DNA of 64,000 nt from Eisenbergiella tayi (GTDB lineage: Bacteria > Bacillota > Clostridia > Lachnospirales > Lachnospiraceae), in NCBI RefSeq assembly GCF_001881565.1, contig NZ_MPDJ01000006.1:276093-340092 (forward strand), written 5' to 3'. The notes below the pieces were generated by a model. The model did no database searches, was not told where the DNA came from, and saw only the letters and a list, made by a program, of their open reading frames with translations. The stretch's first letter is position 1; each line of letters begins with the position of its first letter. This document shows positions 35,145-44,029 of this stretch, piece by piece. The position numbers and the translations under genes were made by a program.

Positions 35145-35570
35145 TTATTGCAATGTCTGTTCCGTCATAATTTCCCACCGGATTCCGAATCGATCAACCA
35201 GGGAAACAAAGCAGGAACTGTAGGTAGTACTCTGGGGCTGCTCACGGATCAACGCCCCTTCCTTCATGACCTGATAGGCTTCCATGACCTGCTCTTTCGT
35301 ATCCATAGTTACCACAAGGGATAGCGGCGGTGATTCCGGCTTATTTTCCGCTTCCGCAGGTTCCAGATCCGACATCATTACCCGTATGCCGTAAAGAAGC
35401 ATTTCGCCATGATAAATACGGCTGCCCCATCGGCTGTCAGCGACATAATCCTGTGGATTGGCATCCTGGTAGCGCAGAAGGCAGGTGATTTCTCCGCTGA
35501 AGGCCTTCTGATACAGTTTCATGGCATCTTCGCAGTCACCATGGAAATGGAAATTCGGTGTGATTACCAT
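35145..35570 (-). CDS. VOC-superfamily (PhnB/glyoxalase-like) protein
   Basis: This 141-residue protein has the PhnB-like arrangement: ITPNFHFHGDCEDAMKLYQKAF at the start, RIYHGEMLLYGIRVMMSDL in the middle and DRFGIRWEIM at the end. These form the paired beta-alpha-beta modules of vicinal-oxygen-chelate proteins. Members bind a metal or small ligand; no substrate can be assigned. AAGGAAAG is 5 bp before the ATG. It lies 27 bp after hydA on the same strand and may be co-transcribed. Confidence 0.82.
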   Translation of the reverse strand: MVITPNFHFHGDCEDAMKLYQKAFSGEITCLLRYQDANPQDYVADSRWGSRIYHGEMLLYGIRVMMSDLEPAEAENKPESPPLSLVVTMDTKEQVMEAYQVMKEGALIREQPQSTTYSSCFVSLVDRFGIRWEIMTEQTLQ

Positions 35571-35597
35571 AGGCTTTCCTTCCGTTAACGGGCTGTT

Positions 35598-37313
35598 TTA
35601 GTCATGAGCATGCGCACCGGCATAATGAACATGAAGCAGTTCATGTTCTCTGCCTTCCAGCAGTCCGCCATTATTATATAGAGTATAAATAACAGGATTT
35701 TCTTCACTTCGTTTGATGGGAGCCGCTTTATCGGAACGGTACATGCCATCGATACGTTCTTTCTTATCCACCTTGTGGCAGAAGGGCTGGCCGGCTCCGG
35801 CAATACAGCCGTAAGGGCATGCCATAACCTCTACGAAGTCAAAATGTTCTTCTCCGCTCTTGATTTTTTCAATCAGATCGTCCGCGTTTCCGAGACCGCT
35901 TACCACACCGATGCGCAGAGTACGGCCGTTCAATTCCAGGAGGGCTTCTTTTACGCCTTCCATACCGCGGATACCGGAGAATTTGATGTCACGAAGCGCC
36001 TGGGTGCTTTTCTCCTGTACAAGGCGGCGCAGGGCTGCTTCGGTAACACCGCCGGTCACGCCGAAAATAACGCCTGCACCGGAGGAAATGGAGAAGGGCA
36101 TGTCGGGAGCTTCGGGATCAATTTCATCAAACTGGATGCCGCTTTCACGGATCATGCGGATCAGCTCTTTTGTTGTGATTACGTAGTCAACATCAGGGAT
36201 GCCGTCCCGTTTGAATTCTTCCCGGACAGCCTCCATTTTCTTAGCCACACAGGGCATGATGGCAACAGAAATAGTAGACTTTTCTTCTTCCGCGTCTTTT
36301 TCCTTATAATATTCTTTTAAAACCGCGCCGAACATTTCCATGGGTGATTTACAGGTGGAGATATAAGGTAAAATATCAGGATGGCGGGTCTCTGCAAAAC
36401 GGATCCAGGCAGGGCAGCAGGAGGTGAACAGAGGGAAACGGTCATCACCGCTCTCCAGCTTTTCAGCCAGCTCTTTTGCCTCTTCCATAATGGTCAGGTC
36501 GGCGCCGACACAGGTATCATATACCGCATCAAAACCGAGCATGCGGATGGCGGTGAAAATCCTGCCGATGCTGTCTTCGCCGGGCTGGAGGCCGAAGGCT
36601 TCACCCAGGGCAACGCGGACAGCGGGGGCTACCTGTACAACCACACGTTTGGAAGGATCATAGAGGCTGCGCCATACCTTATCCATATCTGTTTTTACTT
36701 TGATGGCAGCGGTAGGACATACGGCGGCACACTGGCCGCAGTTTACGCAATCTGTTTCCGCCAGCTTCTTGCCGAAGGCGGGAGTAACCACCATAGAAGA
36801 GCCGCGTTCTGCGAAATCGATGGCTCCCACATGCTGTACTTCGTTGCAGACTCTTACGCAGTCGCCGCAGAGAATACATTTGCTGGGATCCCTCACGATA
36901 GATACGGAGGAATTATCCACAGGCTGGGGCTTTCTGGTATTGGGGAAACGAACGTCCGTCAGGCCCAGGCGGCTTGCCAGTTCCTGAAGGCGGCAGGTCT
37001 GGTTCTTTTCACAGATGGTACAGTCCCTGCAGTGGGAGGCCAGCAGCAGCTCCAGAATCATCTTGCGGTGATGCTGCAGGCGGGGGGTATTGGTACGAAT
37101 GGACATTTTATCCTTGGGAGGGGTGGAGCAGGAGGCGATTAAATTGCCCCGCTCGTCCTCAACCATACACATACGGCAGGCGCCGTAAATGGAAAGGTCG
37201 GAATAATAGCAAAGGGTGGGAACATGGATACCTACGCTGTTGATAACCTGCAGGATATTTTTTTCCTGGTCGAAATCCGCCCTTATGCCGTCAATAATCA
37301 TATATTTTGCCAT
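35598..37313 (-). CDS. hydA: [FeFe]-hydrogenase catalytic subunit, HydA of a HydABC-type complex
   Basis: This 571-residue cytoplasmic enzyme interconverts H2 with protons and electrons. The N-terminal [2Fe-2S] domain has CYYSDLSIYGACRMC, followed by the His-Cys3 type CRDCTICEKNQTC. Two [4Fe-4S] sites follow, CILCGDCVRVC and CVNCGQCAAVC. The H-cluster has all three signatures: L1 TSCCPAWIRF, L2 MPCVAKKMEA and L3 EVMACPYGCIAGAGQP. The size and the adjacent NuoF/NuoE-like subunits fit NAD(H)/ferredoxin-bifurcating group A3 enzymes. ATG 37313 has AAAGGAGAA upstream; an in-frame ATG at 37349 does not. Third gene of hydC-hydB-hydA. Maturation genes are not in the window. Confidence 0.93.
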   Translation of the reverse strand: MAKYMIIDGIRADFDQEKNILQVINSVGIHVPTLCYYSDLSIYGACRMCMVEDERGNLIASCSTPPKDKMSIRTNTPRLQHHRKMILELLLASHCRDCTICEKNQTCRLQELASRLGLTDVRFPNTRKPQPVDNSSVSIVRDPSKCILCGDCVRVCNEVQHVGAIDFAERGSSMVVTPAFGKKLAETDCVNCGQCAAVCPTAAIKVKTDMDKVWRSLYDPSKRVVVQVAPAVRVALGEAFGLQPGEDSIGRIFTAIRMLGFDAVYDTCVGADLTIMEEAKELAEKLESGDDRFPLFTSCCPAWIRFAETRHPDILPYISTCKSPMEMFGAVLKEYYKEKDAEEEKSTISVAIMPCVAKKMEAVREEFKRDGIPDVDYVITTKELIRMIRESGIQFDEIDPEAPDMPFSISSGAGVIFGVTGGVTEAALRRLVQEKSTQALRDIKFSGIRGMEGVKEALLELNGRTLRIGVVSGLGNADDLIEKIKSGEEHFDFVEVMACPYGCIAGAGQPFCHKVDKKERIDGMYRSDKAAPIKRSEENPVIYTLYNNGGLLEGREHELLHVHYAGAHAHD

Positions 37314-37362
37314 TTCAGATTCTCCTTTATGCTTCTCGTATGCAATCATAAACTATTTGAAA

Positions 37363-39300
37363 TTAATAAATTGCATGGAACGGGCAGCCATCCTTGCAGG
37401 CGCCGCACTTGATACATTTGCTGACATCAATGGTATGAGGCTTCTTCAGCTCCCCTGAGATAGCGGAAACGGGGCAGAGCCTTGCACACTTGGTACAGCC
37501 CTTGCACAGCTCGGGATCAATCTGCAGGTTGATGAGCGCTTTGCATTGTCCTGCAGGACATTTCTTATCCACAACATGGGAAATATATTCATCCCGGAAA
37601 TATTTCATGGTGCTGACAACCGGGAAAGCGGCTGTTTTACCGAGTCCGCACAGGGCGGTGTCGGAAATGGTCTGGGAGAGTTCGGACAGCTGCTCCAGGT
37701 GCTCCATGGTTCCTCTGCCTTCTGTGATATCCGTGAGAAGCTCCAGCATGCGCTTTGTGCCTTCCCGGCAGGGAACGCATTTGCCGCAGGATTCGTTTTG
37801 GGTGAAGTTCATGAAGAAACGGGCCACTTCCACCATACAGCTCTTGTCATTCATGACAACAAGGCCGCCGGAACCGATCATGGCGCCGACTCTTTTGAGG
37901 GAATCAAAATCCAGGTGCATATCCAGGTGATCTTCGGTAGCACTGATGCACAGACAGCCGCCGGAGGGACCGCCGATCTGAACGGCTTTGAAATTGCCGC
38001 CCTTTACACCGCCGCCGATATCGAAAATAACCTCCCGGAGGGTGGTTCCCATGGGAACCTCAATCAGTCCGGTATTATTGACATTTCCCGTAAGGGCGAA
38101 AGCCTTGGTACCGTGATTGTTTGCCGGGCCCATAGTCTTGTACCATTCCGCGCCCTTGAGAATAATGGGAGCTACGTTACAGAAAGTTTCCACGTTATTC
38201 AAAACGGTGGGCTTTTCAAAAAGTCCCTTTTCCACGGTTCTGGGGGGCTTTACTCTGGGCATGCCGCGGTTTCCTTCAATAGAAGAGGTAAGGGCGCTGC
38301 CCTCGCCGCATACGAAAGCGCCGGCTCCCTGGCTGATTTTTACGGTGAAACCAAAACCGGATCCCAGAATGTTGTCGCCGAGAAGGCCGATTTCCATGGC
38401 CTGATCAATGGCAGTCTGAAGTCTTGATACGGCCAGCGGGTATTCCGCACGCACATAGATATAGCCATAATGTGCGCCTGTGGCGATACCGGCTATGATC
38501 ATGCCTTCCAGCACACGGTGAGGTTCGCCTTCCATCATGGAACGATCCATGAATGCGCCCGGATCCCCTTCGTCACCGTTGCAGACAACATATTTGGTTT
38601 CTTCCGTCTGACGGAGAACCTGGGCCCATTTCCGGCCGGTGGGGAATCCGCCGCCCCCTCTTCCGCGCAGACAGGATTCTGTGATTTCGTCCACAATCTG
38701 CTGGGGAGTCATGTCAAACAGGGCTTTGGCCACGGCGCTGTAGCCGCCTACTCCGATATATTCCCTTACGGATTCCGCATTGATATGTCCGCAGTATTCC
38801 AGGGCAACACGAGTCTGTTTTTTATAAAAAGGAATGTCTTCCTGCTTAGGATAGGATTTGAGGGAATGATCCTGATAAACAAGATGATCCACGATTTCAT
38901 CCTTCAGGATGCTTTTTTCGACAATTTCTTCACAGTCTTCCACTTTTACCTTTATGTACAGAAGGCCTTCCGGATCGATACGAAGCAGCGGGCCCATTTC
39001 ACAGAAGCCGTGGCAGCCGCTTTTCTTTAATCCGATGGGTTCTTTTCCTTCAGCGCAGCAGCCGTCGGTGCCGGCAGCTGCGGAATGAAGGGAAGGATCA
39101 TGGGGTTCTTCTTCCAGGACAACCTCACAGCAGATCCCTTTTTCTTCCATAAGCTCTTTCAGGCGGTCATATATCAGAAGGGAACCGCCTGCGACACAGC
39201 CGGTGCCTGCGCATACCAGAATTCTTTTTTTCTGTGCGTTCAGACGGCTGCTGTAGTATTCCTGCAAGTGGTTTAATTCTTCGCGGCTGTTAATTTTCAT
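37363..39300 (-). CDS. hydB: HydB/NuoF-like flavoprotein subunit of bifurcating hydrogenase
   Basis: This 645-residue subunit binds NADH and FMN and carries Fe-S clusters. In order it has an N-terminal thioredoxin-like [2Fe-2S] domain (CAGTGCVAGG ... KKSGCHGFCEMGP), the NuoF core RGRGGGGFPTGRKW with CNGDEGDPGAFMDRS, the [4Fe-4S] site ESCGKCVPCREGT, and a C-terminal two-cluster ferredoxin module CKGCTKCARLCP and CIKCGACKDGCP. That domain order is typical of HydB in electron-bifurcating hydrogenases. Its start overlaps hydC by 11 bp and its stop is 49 bp before hydA. Confidence 0.93.
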   Translation of the reverse strand: MKINSREELNHLQEYYSSRLNAQKKRILVCAGTGCVAGGSLLIYDRLKELMEEKGICCEVVLEEEPHDPSLHSAAAGTDGCCAEGKEPIGLKKSGCHGFCEMGPLLRIDPEGLLYIKVKVEDCEEIVEKSILKDEIVDHLVYQDHSLKSYPKQEDIPFYKKQTRVALEYCGHINAESVREYIGVGGYSAVAKALFDMTPQQIVDEITESCLRGRGGGGFPTGRKWAQVLRQTEETKYVVCNGDEGDPGAFMDRSMMEGEPHRVLEGMIIAGIATGAHYGYIYVRAEYPLAVSRLQTAIDQAMEIGLLGDNILGSGFGFTVKISQGAGAFVCGEGSALTSSIEGNRGMPRVKPPRTVEKGLFEKPTVLNNVETFCNVAPIILKGAEWYKTMGPANNHGTKAFALTGNVNNTGLIEVPMGTTLREVIFDIGGGVKGGNFKAVQIGGPSGGCLCISATEDHLDMHLDFDSLKRVGAMIGSGGLVVMNDKSCMVEVARFFMNFTQNESCGKCVPCREGTKRMLELLTDITEGRGTMEHLEQLSELSQTISDTALCGLGKTAAFPVVSTMKYFRDEYISHVVDKKCPAGQCKALINLQIDPELCKGCTKCARLCPVSAISGELKKPHTIDVSKCIKCGACKDGCPFHAIY

Positions 39301-39778
39301 TGGCTGCTTCCTCCATCAGTTCTTTTATGAGTTCCCGTGCTTTTTCCGGGGTCATGGCAGCATGAACCTTGTCATTGACGGTGCATACCGGCGCCAGGCC
39401 GCAGGCTCCCAGACAGGAGACGGTTTCCAGGGTAAAAAGCATGTCATCCGAATTATGCTTGGTTTCGGACAGGCCCAGGATATTCCGGAATTCTTCCAAA
39501 ATGGGGATTGATTTACGGACATGGCAGGCGGTGCCGTCACATACCTTGATGACATATCTGCCCTTGGGTTCCAGTGAAAAATTTTCATAAAAGGTGGCTA
39601 CACCATAAATTTTGGCTTCGCTCAGCTTCAGCTTCCCTGCAATATAGGTCAGCGCGTCTTCGGGAAGATAACGATATTTCTTCTGAATGTCCTGCATGAC
39701 TGCGATAACGGAAGAGCTGTCGTAATCATGGCTTGAAAGAATCTCATCGAGGCTGGTGATTTCTTCTTGCGTTAACAT
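39290..39778 (-). CDS. hydC: HydC/NuoE-like [2Fe-2S] subunit of bifurcating hydrogenase
   Basis: This 162-residue thioredoxin-like ferredoxin has the four-cysteine pattern of NuoE/HydC: CDGTACHVRKS and, about 35 residues later, CLGACGLAPVC. It relays electrons between NADH-linked and ferredoxin-linked sites in the complex. I use ATG 39778 with AAAGGAG upstream, not ATG 39805, which precedes that site. It is the first gene of the operon; its 3' end overlaps hydB. Confidence 0.93.
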   Translation of the reverse strand: MLTQEEITSLDEILSSHDYDSSSVIAVMQDIQKKYRYLPEDALTYIAGKLKLSEAKIYGVATFYENFSLEPKGRYVIKVCDGTACHVRKSIPILEEFRNILGLSETKHNSDDMLFTLETVSCLGACGLAPVCTVNDKVHAAMTPEKARELIKELMEEAANEN

Positions 39779-40213
39779 GTGAACTCCTTTCGTTCGTGAG
39801 GACAAGGCTGTGGGAAATAAAAGGCGGCCGGCATTTCAGGTTTGACCCAAATGACGGCGGGAAAAGAATCCCGGCAGCTGTCCGCAGGATAACCCTGCTT
39901 AACATTAATTTTTTCCAGCTGTCAATACATGAGCTGCCTGATATTTGAGAAAAAGGCAGATGACTAGCAATGATTTTAATATTTTACCATAAATCCATGG
40001 CACGTACCATAAAATTTCTGTGAAATTTGATAAAAAAACTCATTTTATCAACAACAAATATGAAAATATACAAAAGACACAGAACGATTCAACAAAAATA
40101 TGCAATGTGCATAATAAAAGGGGATGGCAGCCGCCAAAGAAGACGCGGGAAGGCAGATTTGCCGGATTTCCGGGCAGGAGTTGGAAGCGGGCGTTGCTTA
40201 TCCGGCTTTTTTT
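39779..40213. other. hydC-sigma intergenic region with structured elements
   Basis: About 430 bp between divergent units. Near 40030-40049 GATAAAA/TTTTATC forms a hairpin. From 40120 the sequence becomes GC-rich with stacked short hairpins (GGCA.../TGCC, CCGG/CCGG) ending in the plus-strand terminator at 40161-40213. On the minus strand TTGACA lies upstream of hydC but I see no good -10 for it. No credible protein is encoded. Confidence 0.5.
40161..40213 (+). terminator. plus-strand terminator with long internal loop
   Basis: GCCGGAT (40161-40167) pairs with ATCCGGC (40200-40206), followed by seven Ts. The 32-nt interior could fold further. It lies upstream of the sigma promoter, so it must end a different plus-strand transcript, possibly a small RNA. 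Confidence 0.6.
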
Positions 40214-40252
40214 CTATACAATGATAGATAAAATTTAAAAAGTGAAATCATT

Positions 40253-40281
40253 TTCCCATAGTTCATCCGTTTTAATATAAT
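40253..40281 (+). promoter_or_regulatory. promoter of the ECF sigma operon
   Basis: TTCCCA (40253-40258), 17-bp spacer, TATAAT (40276-40281), 45 bp before the sigma start. Confidence 0.5.
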
Positions 40282-40326
40282 GAAGGCCGGACAGAAGCCA
40301 GAGGGGACGCCCTCAGGAGGAAAGAC

Positions 40327-40854
40327 TTGACGCGTGAAGATGAAATATTCAAAAAACTGAAGCAGGGTGATGAAAATGCACCGGAGGAGTTGGTGAAGCT
40401 GTATTATCCGGAAATACTGAGGTATTGCCTGTGGCATGCCCCTGACCGGATGGCGGCGGAGGATGCGGCGCAGGAAACCTTTCTCAAGGCGATCCGTTTT
40501 TTGGACAGGTATGAGCATAAAGGGAAATTCAGGCCTTTTCTATATCAGATAGCAGCGAATACCTGTGTGGATGAATGGCGGAAAAAGAAGGCGGAGCCTT
40601 TACCCGAGGAAGTGGAATTTACAGAACCGGAATTTGTCCGGGCGGAAGCGGAGGTGGATTTTGGACTGTTGGTGGAAAGGCTTCCGGAGGAATGGAAGGA
40701 AATTGTACTGCTGCGTTTTGCCCAGGAACTGACTCTGCGGGAAATCGGTCTGGTGCTTCAGCTTCCCCTGCGGACGGTGCAGTCCAGACTTCGCAGGGCA
40801 TTAAAGCAGATAAAAAAAGAGATTCAGGAAGGAGGAGGAAAGAATGGGATATAA
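40327..40854 (+). CDS. ECF-type RNA polymerase sigma factor
   Basis: This 175-residue sigma factor has region 2 (YYPEILRYCLWHAPDRMAAEDAAQETFLKAI, near 25-58) and region 4 (LPEEWKEIVLLRFAQELTLREIGLVLQL, near 120-148, plus the recognition helix RTVQSRLRRALKQI). It lacks region 1 and 3, as ECF factors do. It starts with TTG 40327, with AGGAGGAAA just upstream. It overlaps the next gene by 11 bp. The membrane protein encoded next is the natural candidate for an anti-sigma partner, and the following ABC genes are probable targets. Confidence 0.9.
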   Translation: MTREDEIFKKLKQGDENAPEELVKLYYPEILRYCLWHAPDRMAAEDAAQETFLKAIRFLDRYEHKGKFRPFLYQIAANTCVDEWRKKKAEPLPEEVEFTEPEFVRAEAEVDFGLLVERLPEEWKEIVLLRFAQELTLREIGLVLQLPLRTVQSRLRRALKQIKKEIQEGGGKNGI

Positions 40855-41611
40855 CTGGAAGAAACGGCTTGGCGAGGAATTGAAAACAGAAAAAAACGTC
40901 AGGGACTGCGGGGGATTGGAAAGAACCCTGGCAGCCGTACGGCAGGCCGGTGGGAAAAGAAACATACGGGAAAGAACCGGTTTTGGGGAATTCCTTTTGC
41001 TGCAGCTTAAGTTTGCCGGATGGAAGATATGGCTTCTCCAGGCGGCGCTGTTTACGGCGGTGGGCGGCCTGCTTTCAAGGATATACGGGGATTCTTACGG
41101 AATAAGCCGGGATAAGATTCCGTTCCTGCTCTGCTGCAGCGCAGTTTTGATCGCCATGACAGTGCTCCCCTTCCTGCAAAGATCCCTGCGCTGCCGGATG
41201 TACGAGGTGGAGGCGGCCGCAAAGATGTCATCGGGTAAGCTGATGGCATCCTGGATTGTATTTGCAGGGATAGGGGACGGTATCGGGCTCAGTATTTTGA
41301 TTTTTCTGACGGTCCGTATAACGCCGTTGGGATACGGAAGCGCGGTATTGTATCTGGTGGTGCCATTTTTGTTGGCGGCGGCGGTATTGTTTTATCTGCT
41401 GGAGCATTTGGAATGGAGTCATGTTCTTCCCTGCAGTGTGAGTGCATGTGCCGCCCTGCTTCTTGTATTCGGGATTTTCAGTAAATATTATCCGGCCTTT
41501 TACCTTCAATCCTTTACGGCCGGCTGGGCCTTGGTGTGCCTCTGCCTTCTGGTATTTATGGCACGGCAGTACAGCCGGCTGCACATGGCGTATATGCCCT
41601 GCGGGATTTAG
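40844..41611 (+). CDS. membrane protein, possible anti-sigma partner
   Basis: This 255-residue protein has a basic/acidic cytoplasmic N-terminus of about 60 residues followed by roughly six hydrophobic segments. No zinc-type anti-sigma motif (HxxxCxxC) is present. Its overlap with the sigma gene and cytoplasmic N-terminus followed by membrane spans are typical of anti-sigma factors, but equally of ABC-transporter accessory proteins. No family recognised. GGAGGAGG overlaps the sigma 3' end. Confidence 0.65.
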   Translation: MGYNWKKRLGEELKTEKNVRDCGGLERTLAAVRQAGGKRNIRERTGFGEFLLLQLKFAGWKIWLLQAALFTAVGGLLSRIYGDSYGISRDKIPFLLCCSAVLIAMTVLPFLQRSLRCRMYEVEAAAKMSSGKLMASWIVFAGIGDGIGLSILIFLTVRITPLGYGSAVLYLVVPFLLAAAVLFYLLEHLEWSHVLPCSVSACAALLLVFGIFSKYYPAFYLQSFTAGWALVCLCLLVFMARQYSRLHMAYMPCGI

Positions 41612-41707
41612 TTTGTAGGGGTGTAAATTTTACGGCATGGCAGCAGGGACAGGATGGAACAGACAGAAAAAGAGAAGCCGGAGGGCTTTTCGGGAATCGA
41701 GGTTATT

Positions 41708-42625
41708 ATGGAATTGTGTTTGGAACAGGTGAGCAAGAGTTTTCAGGATAACAGGGCAGTGGACGATGTTTCCCTGCGGATAACTCCGGGCGTATGGGGT
41801 CTGCTTGGCGCCAACGGGGCCGGAAAAACAACGCTGATGCGGATGATAGCGGGGATATTGAAACCGGATAAGGGGCGGATTACCTATGACGGAATACGAA
41901 TAGACAGCCTGGGTGAGGCTTACCGGGATATATTCGGGTATCTGCCCCAGGAATTCGGCTTCTACCCGGAATTTACAGTCAGGGATTATCTGGAATATAT
42001 GGCGGCCTTAAAGGGGCTGAAGCCGGGATGGTCCCGCAGAAAAATAGGGGAGCTTCTAGAAACGCTCACCCTGGAGGACGTGAAGAATAAAAAGATTGTC
42101 AGGCTTTCCGGAGGGATGAAAAGACGGGTGGGCATCGCCCAGGCGCTACTGAATGAGCCGGAAATCCTGATTCTGGACGAGCCTACCAGCGGGCTGGATC
42201 CAGGGGAAAGAGTACGGTTCCGCAACCTGCTTTCCGAGTTCGCCCATGACAGGATTGTACTCATATCCACACATATTGTGCCGGATGTGGAGTACATCGC
42301 CATGAAAAATGCGGTTATGAAGGATGGAAAAATCATAGAAACCGGAACGACGCCGGAATTGGTAAAACGCATGGAGGGAAAGGTCTTTTCTGAAAAAATC
42401 CCTGCACGCGCGCTGGCGGATTATGAGAAAAAGCTGCGCATTGTTAATCTGAAAAATGAGCCGGACGGCGATATTACCATCCGTTATCTGGGAGACAGAC
42501 CGGAAACGGAGGATTCTGTTTCGGAGGAACCCAGGCTGGAGGATCTGTATCTCTGGCTTTTCCCCCAGAATACGGATGGACGGAAAACAGAAGAGAGAGG
42601 TACCAAAGGAGGGAAAAGACGATGA
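41708..42625 (+). CDS. ABC transporter ATP-binding protein
   Basis: This ATPase (305 residues) has Walker A GANGAGKTT (near 37-45), Q-loop YLPQEFGFYPEFT, signature LSGGMKRRV and Walker B ILILDEPTSGLD, with an H-loop in ISTHIV. It pairs with the downstream permease as an ABC-2-type exporter. I favour ATG 41708 (GAGG 5 bp upstream, start at the domain edge MELCLEQVSKSF); an in-frame ATG at 41654 is possible. The stop overlaps the permease start (ATGA). Confidence 0.9.
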   Translation: MELCLEQVSKSFQDNRAVDDVSLRITPGVWGLLGANGAGKTTLMRMIAGILKPDKGRITYDGIRIDSLGEAYRDIFGYLPQEFGFYPEFTVRDYLEYMAALKGLKPGWSRRKIGELLETLTLEDVKNKKIVRLSGGMKRRVGIAQALLNEPEILILDEPTSGLDPGERVRFRNLLSEFAHDRIVLISTHIVPDVEYIAMKNAVMKDGKIIETGTTPELVKRMEGKVFSEKIPARALADYEKKLRIVNLKNEPDGDITIRYLGDRPETEDSVSEEPRLEDLYLWLFPQNTDGRKTEERGTKGGKRR

Positions 42626-43863
42626 GATTATTCAGGCTGGAATTAAAAAGGGTTATAAAGACACGGACTACCTGGATTCTGCTTGCGGTGGCCCTTCTTA
42701 TATCCGTACTGATGGCCTGGCTGCCGGTGACTTTTGAAATAAGGACCGTCGTGGAGGATGGGGTGGAAAAGGAGCTCACAGGATTTGATGCGATTCGGGT
42801 AAAAAGACAGGCTCAGGCAGGAATAGCCGGAGAAATCACGGAAGCACAGCTGAAGGCCGCGGCGGAGACTGCTGTTCGGGTGTTGAGGGAATATGAAAAA
42901 GAATATATGTACCAACTGCCCACGGAGGTATATGTGGAAAAAATCCTTCCTGTCGCCCCATTGCTTTCCAGAGTACCGGAGGTATATGCGGATGCGGAAA
43001 CAGGGATGGCCCCGGGAATTGCTGCCCTGGACCCGGATTGGCTGGATCATTTTTATGAGAACTGCCCGGTTCACCTGAAAAACCTGATGAAATTGGAACA
43101 AAGGGATTATCCGGAGGCGGGGGAAAAGGCGGAAAAAATGTATGCAAAGGTAAAAATGCCGTTTGCTTTTTATCCGGGCTACAGCACTAATGCCTATGAT
43201 TATCAGATGCTGACTATTTTTCTTCTGGTGCTGCTCTGCGTAATTATCGCCGCTCCGATTTATTCCGCAGAATATCAGACTCATGCCGATGATATCCTGC
43301 GCTGCGCCAAATACGGGAAAGGAAAGCTGGCGGTGATCAAGCTGGCCGCGGCGGTTCTGATTACAACTGTTTCCTTTGCCCTGTGCATGGCCCTGCACCT
43401 GATCCTTTCCAACAGCTTTTTTGGCTGGGATTTTTTAAAAAGCTCTATGCAGCTGGTCTTTTCTACCGTGAGCCTGAGCGCCATGACTATCGGGCAGCTG
43501 CAGCTGGCTGTGGCGGCAGCCGGGTTCGCAAGCCTGCTGGCTTCTGTCAGCTTTACCCTGTTTCTGTCTTCACGGTGCCAAAATACGGTGGCGGCGCTGG
43601 CGCTGGCTCTGCTGTTTTTCCTGAGTCCCATTATTTTATTTATGGCATCCGGCGGGAATGGAATATCCTGGTTACGGTGCCTGCTGCCTTCCGGGGGTGT
43701 CTCAATATTGGGAGGGTTTGCTTCAGAAATGACGGATTTTAATTTCCTGCATATTGGAAGCCGCTGTGTATGGACGCCTTACGTGATTCTTGTGGCGGCC
43801 CTGGTGGAAATTCCTGTATTCACGGGCTTAACAATACGCTCCTATTGCAGGCATTCCCAATGA
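42622..43863 (+). CDS. ABC-2-type transporter permease
   Basis: This 413-residue permease has one N-terminal span (WILLAVALLISVLMAW), an extracellular loop of ~165 residues, then about five to six spans including MLTIFLLVLLCVIIAAPIY and TVAALALALLFFLSPIILFM. The large first loop resembles exporters or sensors of cell-envelope compounds. The ECF sigma operon context suggests stress-linked export. Followed by a strong bidirectional terminator. Confidence 0.85.
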   Translation: MRLFRLELKRVIKTRTTWILLAVALLISVLMAWLPVTFEIRTVVEDGVEKELTGFDAIRVKRQAQAGIAGEITEAQLKAAAETAVRVLREYEKEYMYQLPTEVYVEKILPVAPLLSRVPEVYADAETGMAPGIAALDPDWLDHFYENCPVHLKNLMKLEQRDYPEAGEKAEKMYAKVKMPFAFYPGYSTNAYDYQMLTIFLLVLLCVIIAAPIYSAEYQTHADDILRCAKYGKGKLAVIKLAAAVLITTVSFALCMALHLILSNSFFGWDFLKSSMQLVFSTVSLSAMTIGQLQLAVAAAGFASLLASVSFTLFLSSRCQNTVAALALALLFFLSPIILFMASGGNGISWLRCLLPSGGVSILGGFASEMTDFNFLHIGSRCVWTPYVILVAALVEIPVFTGLTIRSYCRHSQ

Positions 43864-43897
43864 ATGGGATGCTAAAATGCGGCAGATATGAGTAAAA

Positions 43898-43942
43898 AGC
43901 CAGACCGGAAAATGAGAACATAGATTTCCGGTCTGGCTTTAT
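43898..43942. terminator. bidirectional terminator
   Basis: A perfect 14-bp stem AGCCAGACCGGAAA (43898-43911) with 43925-43938, flanked by an A-run upstream and TTTAT downstream. It separates the convergent permease and methyltransferase genes. Confidence 0.9.
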
Positions 43943-44029
43943 GTAATAAAGGTGATGGTCTTTTTTTCATCAATGAGGATAGAGCAAACCTGTAAATGGG
44001 TATGCCGGTCACAGCTTCCTTGCCTTAAA

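Noticed and set aside
37546..38427. Long antisense open frame opposite hydB
   Set aside because: A shadow of the conserved NuoF-like gene on the other strand; the latter has all family motifs. The same applies to 35775-36320 opposite hydA.
40120..40213. Known riboswitch upstream of the sigma operon
   Set aside because: The structured stretch did not match the conserved cores I know for fluoride, ZTP, c-di-GMP, THF, Moco or cobalamin riboswitches, and it precedes the sigma promoter.
40020..40238. 72-codon open frame upstream of the sigma gene
   Set aside because: It runs through the terminator at 40161-40213, has no Shine-Dalgarno and looks compositionally random.
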